This document shows positions 54,595 to 63,698 of a stretch of 64,000 bases of DNA, piece by piece (positions within the stretch are counted from its first letter, which is position 1; each line of letters begins with the position of its first letter). This DNA is from Thiodiazotropha sp040791665. Lineage in GTDB: Bacteria; Pseudomonadota; Gammaproteobacteria; Chromatiales; Chromatiaceae. The stretch is from the NCBI GenBank assembly GCA_040791665.1, contig JBFNNX010000023.1, forward strand, positions 62,001 to 126,000, in the 5' to 3' direction. A program made the translations under genes and the position numbers. The notes under the pieces were generated by a model that had not been told where the DNA came from, did no database searches, and saw only the letters and a list, made by a program, of their open reading frames with translations.

Positions 54595-54915
54595 ATGACA
54601 ACCATCCAGGAGACCATACAAAAGAAGTTGGAGTCCGCTTTCGCACCGTTGCATCTGGAGGTGATCAACGAAAGCCATATGCACAATGTACCGGATGGCT
54701 CGGAATCCCATTTCAAGGTTGTACTTGTCAGTGACGCCTTCAAGGGAGAGAAACTGATCAGCCGTCATCGTCAAGTCAACAAGGTCCTGACGGAGGAGTT
54801 ACAAGGAGGCATACACGCCCTCGCTCTCCACACGCTAACCCCGCAAGACTGGTTTGATCAAGGGGGCAAAGTAGCGGACTCACCACCCTGCCTGGGAGGT
54901 TCGAAACAGGGCTGA
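54595..54915 (+). CDS. bolA: BolA-family protein
   Basis: The 106 residues match BolA: the N-terminal helix IQKKLESAFAPLHLEVINES, the ESHFKVVLVSDAFKGEKLISRHRQVN strand-helix unit and a final helix. BolA proteins bind Fe-S clusters with monothiol glutaredoxins and influence cell shape, stress response and biofilm genes. The invariant His in RHRQVN that helps ligate the cluster is present. The C-terminal Pro/Gly-rich tail is longer than usual. Confidence 0.94.
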   Translation: MTTIQETIQKKLESAFAPLHLEVINESHMHNVPDGSESHFKVVLVSDAFKGEKLISRHRQVNKVLTEELQGGIHALALHTLTPQDWFDQGGKVADSPPCLGGSKQG

Positions 54916-54951
54916 CCGGGGCCGGCATTTCGGCAACCAATCTTTGCCGGG

Positions 54952-56079
54952 TTATTTGATGCCCTGCTGCAGCACTACAGTCAGTTCGATCTCTTCGCCG
55001 TTGCGCCATATAGAGAGGGTGGTCTGATCACCGACATGAAAATCGTCCAGGCGACCCAGCAATTCGTTGACCGTGCTCACCGAACGACCACCGACCGCCT
55101 GAATTACATCACCGGGCACCACCCCCCCATTGGGGTCGATAAAGGTGCCGCGCAGACCCGCTGTCTCTGCCGCTGAACCAGCGGACACATGTAACACCAG
55201 CACGCCCTCCAGATCGAGTTTGTCCAGGATAGTCTGGTTGATATCCTCATCCACCGAGATGCCGAGTGAGGGCCGTACATAGCGCCCTTTTGCGATCAGT
55301 TCCGGCACAACCCGGTTGACCGTATCCACCGGCACTGCAAAACCTATCCCGGCATAGGCCCCCGAGGGGCTGTAGATGGCGGTGTTAATCCCAATCAGCC
55401 GACCGGCGCTGTCGAGCAGGGGCCCCCCGGAGTTGCCCGGATTGATGGCGGCATCGGTCTGGATCAGATGATCAACGGCAACCCCGCTGCGACCCTCGGG
55501 TAGAGAGCGGTCGAGAGCCGACACGACTCCGGTTGTCAGGGTGTAATCAAGGCCGAAGGGATTACCGATGGCAAACACCTTCTGCCCTACCTTCAAATCG
55601 CTGCTGCTGCCAACGGGTACAGGGGGCGGCCGGTCAAATGGAACCCGGATACGCAGCACCGCCAGATCGTGATCGGGACTGCTGCCGACCAGCACTGCCT
55701 GATAGCTGCGCCCGTCGTTGAGTCGCACATTAGCCTCGGCTGTCTCGGCAATCACGTGATGATTGGTCACCAGATGGCCGAGATCGTCCCAGATAAAGCC
55801 CGAGCCGGTCCCCTGAGGCAGACTGAAGATATCCCGGGTCCAGGGATTGCGCACACGCTGCAGGGTGGTGATATAGACCACAGAGGGGCTCGCTTGCTGG
55901 AAGATCTCCACAGTGGCCTGCTCATCCGCAGCCAAATCGCCTCGCGGCGTGACCCGGCGTGGTTCCGAGGTAAGTCCGGCCAGCCACTGCTCCACCTGTG
56001 GCAGGAAAGTCCAGGCGAGTATCAGCAGCAGCAAACCGCCGAAGATCAGCTGAATACGTCGCAGGCCGGGATCACTCAA
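54952..56079 (-). CDS. Membrane-anchored HtrA-type serine protease (DegS/AlgW-like)
   Basis: The 375 residues have an N-terminal membrane anchor (about 9-27) and not a cleavable signal. A trypsin-like domain follows, with the catalytic triad H in LVTNHHVI, D in HDLAVLRI and S in GNSGGPLL. A single PDZ domain ends the protein (about 275-370). One PDZ plus an anchor fits DegS/AlgW, the periplasmic sensor protease that starts RseA cleavage in the sigma-E response. The AGCS transporter gene lies upstream on the same strand (49 bp). Confidence 0.93.
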   Translation of the reverse strand: MSDPGLRRIQLIFGGLLLLILAWTFLPQVEQWLAGLTSEPRRVTPRGDLAADEQATVEIFQQASPSVVYITTLQRVRNPWTRDIFSLPQGTGSGFIWDDLGHLVTNHHVIAETAEANVRLNDGRSYQAVLVGSSPDHDLAVLRIRVPFDRPPPVPVGSSSDLKVGQKVFAIGNPFGLDYTLTTGVVSALDRSLPEGRSGVAVDHLIQTDAAINPGNSGGPLLDSAGRLIGINTAIYSPSGAYAGIGFAVPVDTVNRVVPELIAKGRYVRPSLGISVDEDINQTILDKLDLEGVLVLHVSAGSAAETAGLRGTFIDPNGGVVPGDVIQAVGGRSVSTVNELLGRLDDFHVGDQTTLSIWRNGEEIELTVVLQQGIK

Positions 56080-56128
56080 GAGAGCACATACCTCAGCTGA
56101 TCCTTAGGGTTGCAGATCTGCGGCATAC

Positions 56129-57481
56129 TCAATCACGTTGGCTGAAGTATTCCCGCGTCAATGTGAACACCACCGGGCTCAACAGCAGCAGGGCAATCAG
56201 GTTGGGGATCGCCATCAGTGCATTCAGGGTATCCGAGATCAACCAGACAAAGTTGAGCTGGTCCTGAGCAACGGCACCAATCGGAATCATCACCACCCAG
56301 GCGATACGAAAGGGGGTGATGGAGCGGATACCGAAAAGGTATTCCACACAACGCTCACCATACACGCTCCAACCGAGGATTGTGGTAAAGGCAAATATCG
56401 CCAATCCAAAAGAGACCACATAACCGCCGACACCCGGGAGTGCACGCTCGAAAGCCAGAGAGGAGAGGGCCGCGCCCGTCTCGCCACTGGTCCAGGCATC
56501 GGTCACCATGATAGCCAATCCGGTGATGGAACAGACAATCAGGGTATCGATGAAGGTACCGAGCATGGCCACTGTGCCCTGTCTCACCGGATTGTCGGTG
56601 GCTGCCGCAGCGTGGGCTATGGGGGCGCTGCCGAGACCGGCCTCGTTGGAGAAGATACCGCGAGCCACGCCGAAGCGAATCGCAGCCCAAACCGCAGCGC
56701 CGGCAAAACCGCCTGTGGCGGCCGTCGGGGTAAATGCCTGCTTGACAATCTCCACCACCGCGCCGGGTACGGCGCCGGCATTGAGAATCAACACCACCAC
56801 GCCGGCAAGCAGGTAGGCTATAGCCATGAAGGGCACCAGCTTACCCGCCACCTCGGCGATACGGCGGATTCCACCGATCAGTACCAATGCGGCCAATACC
56901 GCCATCACCAACCCGGTCACCCAGGGGGCGATCTGAAGACCGTCATTCCCCGACAAGGCATGAGCCACCGAATTGGCCTGCACCGTGTTACCGATACCGA
57001 ATCCCGCCAGGGCACCGAACACAGCGAACAGGCCGCCGAGCCAGGCCCATTTTGCACCTAGCCCATTCTTGATGTAGTACATCGGGCCACCCACATGGTT
57101 TCCGTTCTCGTCCACCTCGCGAAACCGTACCGCAAGTACAGCTTCGGCATATTTGGTGGCCATGCCGACCAGGGCGGTACACCACATCCAGAACAAAGCA
57201 CCGGGCCCACCCAGGGCGATGGCGGTAGCCACACCTGCGATATTGCCTGTTCCTATGGTTGCGGAGAGGGATGTCATCAAGGCATTGAACGGGCTGATCT
57301 CACCCGCCCCCCTTCCCTCGCGGCCTTGCCACAGCATACGAAAGCCGTACCGCAGCTTGGCCAGAGGCATCAGCTTCAGGCCAAGCATGAGAAACAGTCC
57401 GGTACCCAGAATCAGCACCAGCATCAACGGGCCCCAAACTATGCTATTTAGACCCTTTATCAGTTCAATCAGACTCTCCAC
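56129..57481 (-). CDS. Alanine or glycine:sodium symporter (AGCS family)
   Basis: The 450 residues form a polytopic inner-membrane protein with about 11 helices. AGCS signatures are visible: NALMTSLSATIGTGNIAGVATAI near the N-terminus, GGPMYYIKNGLG, ARGIFSNEAGLGSAPIAHAAA near residue 270 and GVGGYVVSFGLAIFAFTTI. Family members import alanine or glycine with Na+. It precedes the HtrA-type protease gene by 49 bp. The roughly 328 bp upstream are gene-free. Confidence 0.94.
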   Translation of the reverse strand: MESLIELIKGLNSIVWGPLMLVLILGTGLFLMLGLKLMPLAKLRYGFRMLWQGREGRGAGEISPFNALMTSLSATIGTGNIAGVATAIALGGPGALFWMWCTALVGMATKYAEAVLAVRFREVDENGNHVGGPMYYIKNGLGAKWAWLGGLFAVFGALAGFGIGNTVQANSVAHALSGNDGLQIAPWVTGLVMAVLAALVLIGGIRRIAEVAGKLVPFMAIAYLLAGVVVLILNAGAVPGAVVEIVKQAFTPTAATGGFAGAAVWAAIRFGVARGIFSNEAGLGSAPIAHAAAATDNPVRQGTVAMLGTFIDTLIVCSITGLAIMVTDAWTSGETGAALSSLAFERALPGVGGYVVSFGLAIFAFTTILGWSVYGERCVEYLFGIRSITPFRIAWVVMIPIGAVAQDQLNFVWLISDTLNALMAIPNLIALLLLSPVVFTLTREYFSQRD

Positions 57482-57809
57482 CCTTCACACCCCTCGATTT
57501 TTACTTTTAATATCAGAAGTTTATAAAAAATCACCTCATACCGTAAAGGGCATTCAACACGATTGACAACGATCCCCGTGCGGACAATCCCTTGTTTTAC
57601 AGCACTCCCTCATACACCGTTAAGCAGGGGATCATGAACGCGGCCAGTGTAGACCCTCATGAATTCAGCCTTCAGGCAGTCCACTATACACATCCCAGGT
57701 TACTGAATTCAAAAAGAAACCCCGATCTTATGCAAAATCGACTTGAGATCATGCGTGTTGCCGGTTAATCTCTCGATATCTCTACTCAACTCGTGTTTGG
57801 ATTCTACCC
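57482..57809. other. Divergent spacer upstream of the AGCS gene and a small membrane gene
   Basis: AT-rich stretches at about 57500-57545 fit a minus-strand promoter for the symporter. No strong hairpin, repeat or additional gene is visible in the remainder. Confidence 0.4.
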
Positions 57810-58172
57810 ATGTCAGTCTGTAAAAGTCTCAAAGGGTACACCCGGAAACATGAACGTCTGGCGGATATCTTCTCTCTGCTTGCTGTAGCGCTCCTGTTCG
57901 GCACCCTCTACATTGTTCTGGCCTACCATACACCGATTGTCAGCTGGCTGAAAAAAGATGCCGTCATCCATGTGCCTATCGCAATAGCCCTGCTGCTGTT
58001 CGATATCTTCATCATTTACATGTGCCTGAATATCGGCGCTGCGCGTTTTGCCGATGAGGATGAGAGCTGTTTCCATACCTTCAAGGGACGCCGTGCCGGC
58101 AGCGGTTCCATTGGTGTCATGTTCAATAACTGGCTACACCACATGGAACAGGTGGGTAGAAAACACCGTTGA
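57810..58172 (+). CDS. Two-span membrane protein, unknown function
   Basis: The 120 residues have a charged N-terminus (KGYTRKHERL) and membrane segments at about 20-42 and 52-74. The cytoplasmic tail has an Asp/Glu patch (ADEDES) and ends in HHMEQVGRKHR. No family is recognised. It precedes the tatT-like lipoprotein gene by about 140 bp on the same strand and might belong to the TRAP locus, but nothing in the sequence demonstrates that. Confidence 0.6.
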   Translation: MSVCKSLKGYTRKHERLADIFSLLAVALLFGTLYIVLAYHTPIVSWLKKDAVIHVPIAIALLLFDIFIIYMCLNIGAARFADEDESCFHTFKGRRAGSGSIGVMFNNWLHHMEQVGRKHR

Positions 58173-58314
58173 TACACATCGGGCCCTTGAAAAAGACGGC
58201 ATCAGATTATCAACACACACTCGCTTCCATTTCCTTGCATGTCAGACAGGTAAGATAGCTTCCCTGGCCTGTAAACAGGCCCTGGTGGAAGAAAACCGTT
58301 TCACGGAGACAAGC

Positions 58315-59184
58315 ATGATACCCCCATTGTGCCGCATTTATAGCCGACCGGTTATGCTCCTGATTTTCTCCGTGTTTCCGTTATCGATTTTCAGTGGCTG
58401 CGTCTCCATGGCCACGGACCGGTTGGCCGCTAATCTCTCCAGCGCGATGCTTAATCAGACGGATCCTGAAATAGTCCGATCCGGCGCACCCGCTTACCTG
58501 CTTCTGCTCGACTCGCTCATCGAAGAGGATCCCGATGATCAAACGCTGTTATATGCCGGCGCTAGACTCTATGGCGCCTACGCCGGTGGATTGGTGACGG
58601 ACCCCGAACGGCAAAAAAGCCTGACGCAAAAAGCCCTGGAATACGCCGGTCGCGGTTTGTGTCAAACAACACCCGCTATCTGTGAAAAGGCATCCGGGCC
58701 CTACGATCGGTTTAAACAGGCAGTTCATGAAGCAGGCAGCGGGGACCTGCAGGGGCTCTATCTCTATGCTACGAGTTGGGCGGGTTGGATTCAGGCCCAC
58801 AGCGACGACTGGAACGCCATTGCCGACCTCGCCAAAGCCCAGGCCATGTTGGAACACATAGTCTCTATTGCGCCCTCATATGAACGGGGACGGGCTCAGC
58901 TCTACCTTGGCGTGATCAAAAGTCAAATCCCTCCAGCCTTAGGGGGTAAGCCTGAGATTGGCCGCCAACACTTCGAATGGGCGATAGAATACTCCGCCGG
59001 GGATGACCTGATTGTAAAACTGGAATTTGCTCGACACTATTCCCGATTGGTTTTTGATAAAACCCTTCACGATAGACTGCTAAACGAGATCATCGAGGCC
59101 GATCCGATAAAACCCGGGCTCACCCTGAGTAACGTTATGGCTCAACAGCAGGCCAGACAGCTGCTTGAAGACGACTATTTTTGA
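58315..59184 (+). CDS. TatT-family lipoprotein (TRAP transporter-associated T component)
   Basis: The start at 58315 has a CGGAGA site upstream and opens a lipoprotein signal (SIFSGC, Cys near residue 29); upstream in-frame sequence to 58048 overlaps the preceding gene and is not used. The 289 residues match the TatT family: TPR-like helices with YAGARLYGAYAGGLV, a YATSWAGWIQAH segment and LGVIKSQIPPALGGKPE, typical of the T component that binds its DctP partner. The dctP gene follows 245 bp downstream, so the two likely act together in the periplasm. Confidence 0.85.
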   Translation: MIPPLCRIYSRPVMLLIFSVFPLSIFSGCVSMATDRLAANLSSAMLNQTDPEIVRSGAPAYLLLLDSLIEEDPDDQTLLYAGARLYGAYAGGLVTDPERQKSLTQKALEYAGRGLCQTTPAICEKASGPYDRFKQAVHEAGSGDLQGLYLYATSWAGWIQAHSDDWNAIADLAKAQAMLEHIVSIAPSYERGRAQLYLGVIKSQIPPALGGKPEIGRQHFEWAIEYSAGDDLIVKLEFARHYSRLVFDKTLHDRLLNEIIEADPIKPGLTLSNVMAQQQARQLLEDDYF

Positions 59185-59221
59185 GTCAGGACCCGGATGC
59201 TCACTGTCACTGCCAACAGGG

Positions 59222-59324
59222 TTAGGGACTGTTCACATTAATCCAGTCGGTTCCGTTGCGCCTGTATAAACGCCCATTGAATAGTATTAACGGGCTCAAG
59301 GTGATTTGCGTCTATTTGCGGTCT
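59222..59324. repeat. Mixed repeat relics: MITE end (family A) and family B arms
   Basis: TTAGGGACTGTTCACATTAA at 59222 resembles a family A end. TATAAACGCCCATT at about 59263 and GTGATTTGCGTCTATTTGCG at about 59301 look like left and right arms of the CGCAAAT-type repeat. Both lie between the tatT-like gene and dctP. Confidence 0.5.
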
Positions 59325-59429
59325 GACAACGTACATTAGACTGTATCCGTTCGTAAACAGCATTGTAAAAAAGGTAATGTATACGATGGACGCTGATGTA
59401 GCCGCTGAACTCGTACTGAGGATTGCACC

Positions 59430-60434
59430 ATGTTCCGCTTGATCAACACACTGCTACTACTGCTTCTGTTTAACCCCTTGAGCCAGGCGGGTACCACCTT
59501 GAAGATCGCCACCCTGGCACCGGACGGTACAAACTGGATGAAAGAGATGCGGGCGGCAGCGAAACAGATTAAGCAGCAGACCGACGGCAGAGTCAAAATA
59601 CGCTTCTATCCCGGTGGCGTCATGGGAAATGACAACAGCGTGCTGCGCAAAATCCGCATCGGCCAACTGCATGGCGGCGCCATTACCGGTGGCGGCCTGA
59701 GCACTATCTACAAGGATGCCCAGGTCTATACCCTTCCATTCCAGTTTCGCAATCTCCAGGAAGTCGATGCCGTACGTCGGGTAATGGATCCCCAGATCAT
59801 CGAAGGACTCAAAAATCAGGGTTATATCAGTTTCGGACTGAGTGAGGGTGGCTTTGCCTATCTGCTCTCGAATTCACCGGTGACATCCACTGAAAACATG
59901 AAGGATTTAAAAATCTGGATTCCTGAGGGGGACCAGGTCAATGCATCCATGTTTCAGGAATTGGGCATATCTCCGGTCCCCTTGCCTCTGACGGATGTGC
60001 TTACCGGGTTGCAAACCGGACTCATCGACACCATTGCCAGCGCCCCCATCGGAGCTATCGCACTGCAATGGCATACCCGGGTCGGTTATCTGACACAGGT
60101 ACCCCTCGCCTACCTCTATGCCACACTTGTGCTAAAGGAGATGGCATTCAACAAGCTCCAAAAAACCGACCAATCCATAGTCAAACAGATTCTAGAATCC
60201 GCATTTGAGAGGATTGACAGTCAAAATCGCAAGGACAATGAACAAGCCATGCTCGCCCTGCGAAAGCAGGGGGTTGAATTTATCAGTCCCAGCCCAGCCC
60301 AACAACAGGCGTGGGAAACCCATGCCAGCATAACGCTGCAAAAACTCAGTAAAGAGAAGATCTTTAGCGAAGGCATGTTAAAGAGGATGCAATCTCTGAT
60401 TCGGCAATATCGACAGATCGCGTTAACCCGGTAG
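59430..60434 (+). CDS. TRAP transporter solute-binding protein (DctP family)
   Basis: The 334 residues have a signal peptide (about 1-20), then the DctP fold. ATLAPDGTNWMKEMR leads, followed by RVKIRFYPGGVMGNDNSVLRKIRIGQLHG, the loop LKIWIPEGDQVNASMFQELG near the ligand site, and a final helical region. Such proteins bind carboxylates or related solutes in the periplasm. The presence of a TatT partner suggests a TRAP-T type system with an uncommon or hydrophobic ligand, an inference. The DctQ and DctM genes follow after an interposed cupin gene. Confidence 0.93.
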   Translation: MFRLINTLLLLLLFNPLSQAGTTLKIATLAPDGTNWMKEMRAAAKQIKQQTDGRVKIRFYPGGVMGNDNSVLRKIRIGQLHGGAITGGGLSTIYKDAQVYTLPFQFRNLQEVDAVRRVMDPQIIEGLKNQGYISFGLSEGGFAYLLSNSPVTSTENMKDLKIWIPEGDQVNASMFQELGISPVPLPLTDVLTGLQTGLIDTIASAPIGAIALQWHTRVGYLTQVPLAYLYATLVLKEMAFNKLQKTDQSIVKQILESAFERIDSQNRKDNEQAMLALRKQGVEFISPSPAQQQAWETHASITLQKLSKEKIFSEGMLKRMQSLIRQYRQIALTR

Positions 60435-60622
60435 ATTCTTCTCCGTCACTGCTCAATATGAACTACACTTAGTGATCAATCAGGGCAAGCACGTCAATCC
60501 ATGAACCACACTGATTCATCCACTATTTGCACTGCCATCAAGCCTGCAATGCATGAGCTTGATAAGATCTACCTGTACTCTTTTTCAGACATCTGACCAC
60601 AAACATAACCAATAAGACCGGC

Positions 60623-60925
60623 ATGAATCTCTTCAAACCCGACAAGGCAGTAGAAGAAAAGGAAATATTCGAGATCTTGTTGGAAAGCGAGAATATCACC
60701 ATCGAGCGCATTCTAAGCCCGCCTGACACCGTCACTGAAGTATCTCAACAGCCCCACGACGAGTGGGTTTGCGTATTACAGGGGAGCGCGAAGCTGGAAA
60801 TGGATGACCGGGAGATCTCCCTCTATCGAGGAGACAGCATACTGATACCGGCCCATACCGCTCACCGGGTCTTGACCACCAGCCATCAGCCCCACTGCAT
60901 ATGGCTTGCCATACATATCTTGTAA
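60623..60925 (+). CDS. Small cupin protein within the TRAP locus
   Basis: The 100 residues form a single cupin barrel. The motif PHDEWVCVLQGSAKLEMDD (cupin motif 1, with one His and Glu) and GDSILIPAHTAHRV (motif 2, with His) give a plausible metal site. It may be an isomerase, a sugar- or acid-binding protein or a regulator linked to the transported substrate. It lies 188 bp after dctP and about 97 bp before dctQ on the same strand. Confidence 0.85.
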   Translation: MNLFKPDKAVEEKEIFEILLESENITIERILSPPDTVTEVSQQPHDEWVCVLQGSAKLEMDDREISLYRGDSILIPAHTAHRVLTTSHQPHCIWLAIHIL

Positions 60926-61021
60926 CTCAGGTCGGATATATATTTAGGCAAGAGTGAAAACAATTTAGGCATTCATAAACTGACAAACACATCCTACCCG
61001 ATCGATAGATGAGCAAGCACC

Positions 61022-61510
61022 ATGTTACTCACCGTGAAGCGTATTAAACAGTTGATACTGCTTTTCGAAGATGGTCTGATGGCACTTCTTTTGAGCACCA
61101 CAATCCTGCTTGCAGCCAGCCAGATCGTGCTGCGCAACCTATTCGACAGTGGTCTGATCTGGGCCGACCCGACCCTGCGTATCATGGTTTTGTGGCTTGC
61201 CCTGTTAGGCGCCATCGCCGCCACCAGAGAGGACCGCCATATCCGAATCGACCTCTTCTCCCATAGATTATCGAAACGGAGTCGTTTTGCGCTGTCGCTC
61301 ATCCACAACCTCTTCAGCGCTTTGATCTGCGGCATCATCACCTGGCATGCCGTGCGCTTCGTCCACATGGAATGGCTGGATGGCGCCAAACTATTCGCCA
61401 GTCTGCCGGCCTGGCTGGGCGAGATCATCATACCGATAGGCTTCGGCATCATGACGCTACGTTTTCTGTTCAACATTCCCCTGCAACTGCTGCAAAAGGA
61501 TGGTGAATGA
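61022..61510 (+). CDS. TRAP transporter small permease (DctQ)
   Basis: The 162 residues have four membrane spans (about 15-37, 53-72, 90-110, 130-152). The hallmark WADPTLRIMVLWLALLGAIAATREDRHIRID matches the DctQ family. It associates with DctM to form the permease, which uses a sodium or proton gradient. It overlaps the dctM gene by 4 bp (ATGA), showing translational coupling. Confidence 0.93.
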   Translation: MLLTVKRIKQLILLFEDGLMALLLSTTILLAASQIVLRNLFDSGLIWADPTLRIMVLWLALLGAIAATREDRHIRIDLFSHRLSKRSRFALSLIHNLFSALICGIITWHAVRFVHMEWLDGAKLFASLPAWLGEIIIPIGFGIMTLRFLFNIPLQLLQKDGE

Positions 61511-62781
61511 TTATTGCTGCGGGCCTTATCCTGTTAGCGTTGTTCGGTGCGCCACTCTTTACCATTATCGGCGCCAGCGCCTTATGGGGCTTCCATCAGT
61601 CCGATATCGATCTGTCGGTAGTGGTCATTGAGTTCTTTCGACTGGCAGAGATGCCGGTACTTTTAGCCATCCCGCTGTTTACCTTTGCCGGCTATCTGCT
61701 CAGTGAGAGCGGCGCCCCCCATCGCCTGGTCAGACTTACCCAGGCGTTGCTTGGTTGGGTTCCCGGAGGCATGGCCTTTGTCGCCCTGGTGGCATGCGCC
61801 CTGTTCACGGCATTCACTGGCGCTTCAGGGGTCACCATTGTGGCACTGGGCGCCCTACTCTATCCCGCCCTGCGGGAGGCTGGATATCGACAGGGTTTCA
61901 GCCTTGGATTGGTTACCACATCCGGGAGTCTGGGGCTCCTGTTCGCCCCGGCCCTACCGCTGATCCTGTATGCCGTAGTGGCCCAGCAGTTGGGGATCGG
62001 TGGCTCCATCACTGTGGATGAGATGTTTCTCGCAGGCCTGCTTCCCGGCCTGTTGATGCTATTGATACTCCTTGCATGGGGGCTCTGGTCAGGCCGGAAC
62101 CTGCCGCTGAACGAATTTACTCTCACCGAGGCAAGAGCGACCATACGCGAGGCAATGTGGGAGATCCCCCTGCCGGTCATTATTCTTGGCGGAATCTACA
62201 GCGGTTATTTCGCGCTCTCCGAGGCTGCCGCTGTCACCGCGGTGTACGTGCTTATCGTCGAGGTCTTCATCCACAGAGAGATACCCCTCAAACAGCTGCC
62301 CAAGGTGATGCGTGAAGCGATGTTGCTGGTAGGCGGCATCCTGGTCATCTTGGGACTGTCGATGGCATCCACCAACTACCTTATCGATGCGGATGTTCCG
62401 AACCAATTCTTCGAATGGTTAAATGAGCGGGTCAAAGACCCGCTCACATTCCTGATTCTGCTGAACCTCTTTCTGCTGGTACTCGGCACTATGCTCGATA
62501 TTTTCTCCGCATTGGTGTTGATGGTTCCGCTGTTACTGCCTGTAGCCATTGAATACGGTATCGACCCGGTCCATCTTGGGATCATCTTTCTGGCAAACAT
62601 GCAGATCGGATACTTCACGCCGCCGGTCGGCATGAATCTATTCATTGCCAGCTATCGTTTCGATAAGCCCATCGCCGAAATATACCGTGCCACCCTTCCC
62701 TGGTTTGCCCTTCTGTTTGGCGCGGTATTGATTATCACCTATTGGCCGACGCTCTCGCTGGCCTTGCTCGATCGCAATTGA
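61507..62781 (+). CDS. TRAP transporter large permease (DctM)
   Basis: The 424 residues contain about 12 membrane segments. DctM signatures are visible: LAIPLFTFAGYLLSESGAPHRLVRL, ALFTAFTGASGVTIVALGALLYPAL and GIIFLANMQIGYFTPPVGMNLF. This subunit carries the solute across the inner membrane with cation symport. The last 43 bp overlap the convergent EamA permease gene. Confidence 0.95.
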   Translation: MIIAAGLILLALFGAPLFTIIGASALWGFHQSDIDLSVVVIEFFRLAEMPVLLAIPLFTFAGYLLSESGAPHRLVRLTQALLGWVPGGMAFVALVACALFTAFTGASGVTIVALGALLYPALREAGYRQGFSLGLVTTSGSLGLLFAPALPLILYAVVAQQLGIGGSITVDEMFLAGLLPGLLMLLILLAWGLWSGRNLPLNEFTLTEARATIREAMWEIPLPVIILGGIYSGYFALSEAAAVTAVYVLIVEVFIHREIPLKQLPKVMREAMLLVGGILVILGLSMASTNYLIDADVPNQFFEWLNERVKDPLTFLILLNLFLLVLGTMLDIFSALVLMVPLLLPVAIEYGIDPVHLGIIFLANMQIGYFTPPVGMNLFIASYRFDKPIAEIYRATLPWFALLFGAVLIITYWPTLSLALLDRN

Positions 62782-63647
62782 GTACGTACTCGACCACCCA
62801 ATTCAAACCCTGCCAGCCCCAGCATGATGAGTGCTGTGCCTACCCATACGTTCATGTCCACCTGTTCCGCGTTCAACCACTTCCCGGCCAACAATGCAAT
62901 TAGCGGCGTCATCAGCGTTATCAGCGCAACCTTGGTTGTCTCCACATATCGCAGAACGTAAAAGTAGAGGGCAAATCCGAGCACCGATCCGACAACACCG
63001 AGATAGACGATCGACGTAAGGGCTCGCTGCTCGATGACCACAGGCCAACTCTGACCCTGCAGGAACCAACTCAGCAGAAACAGCGGCACCGCCACCATCA
63101 AACCCCCGGCGGTCACCACCAAGCCATGCAGCTGAGCATCGATACGCTTCACCCATACCGCGCTGGCTGAGTGGGTGACCACCGAGATCAATACACCGCT
63201 CAACCCCAAGACAAAGCTCATACCGAGCTCAATACCAACGGTAAAAATCGTCGCCAACCCCACCAGCGCAATCAATACCGCGAGAAAGCGCTGCAGATCG
63301 AGCCCGGGCTCCTGCAACCAGATCCGTGCCATCAGGCCTGTGAAGATAGGTGACAGTCCAAAAACCACCGAGATCCATCCCGAAGGTATGAACTGGGATG
63401 CCCAATAGACCGCAGTCATGGCGAAGAATATTCCCAGGCCCGCAATCAGATAGGTGTCTCGCGCCCGCTTATGCCATGCCAGAGGCTGGCCGATCATGCG
63501 CAGTACCAACAACGCCAGGATGACGCCGATCACCATGCGGCCGGTGACGCCAAACAGATAGCCAACTCCCTCGCCGCTCCACTTGATGGCAAGCGGCGTG
63601 GTACCCCAAATCAGCACGATCCCAAGATAGGCGGCCGGCACGGACAT
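62739..63647 (-). CDS. EamA/DMT-family permease
   Basis: The 302 residues hold ten membrane segments in two EamA repeats. The first opens VLIWGTTPLAIKWSGEGVGY and the second has SASAVWVKRIDAQLHGLVV. This drug/metabolite transporter family includes amino acid and metabolite exporters, and the substrate is not readable. A terminator-type hairpin about 25 bp upstream of its start marks the end of another minus-strand transcript coming from the right edge. Confidence 0.92.
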   Translation of the reverse strand: MSVPAAYLGIVLIWGTTPLAIKWSGEGVGYLFGVTGRMVIGVILALLVLRMIGQPLAWHKRARDTYLIAGLGIFFAMTAVYWASQFIPSGWISVVFGLSPIFTGLMARIWLQEPGLDLQRFLAVLIALVGLATIFTVGIELGMSFVLGLSGVLISVVTHSASAVWVKRIDAQLHGLVVTAGGLMVAVPLFLLSWFLQGQSWPVVIEQRALTSIVYLGVVGSVLGFALYFYVLRYVETTKVALITLMTPLIALLAGKWLNAEQVDMNVWVGTALIMLGLAGFELGGRVRTQLRSSKASESVGQ

Positions 63648-63672
63648 TTTATTTACCTCCTATAACGAAAAA

Positions 63673-63698
63673 GGCCGCAGATGATGTCATCTGCGGCC
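63673..63698 (-). terminator. Strong rho-independent terminator
   Basis: GGCCGCAGATGA/TCATCTGCGGCC forms a perfect 12 bp stem with a 2-base loop, followed on the minus strand by TTTTTC. It ends a minus-strand transcript arriving from beyond 63699, not the EamA gene itself, which starts after it. Confidence 0.85.
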
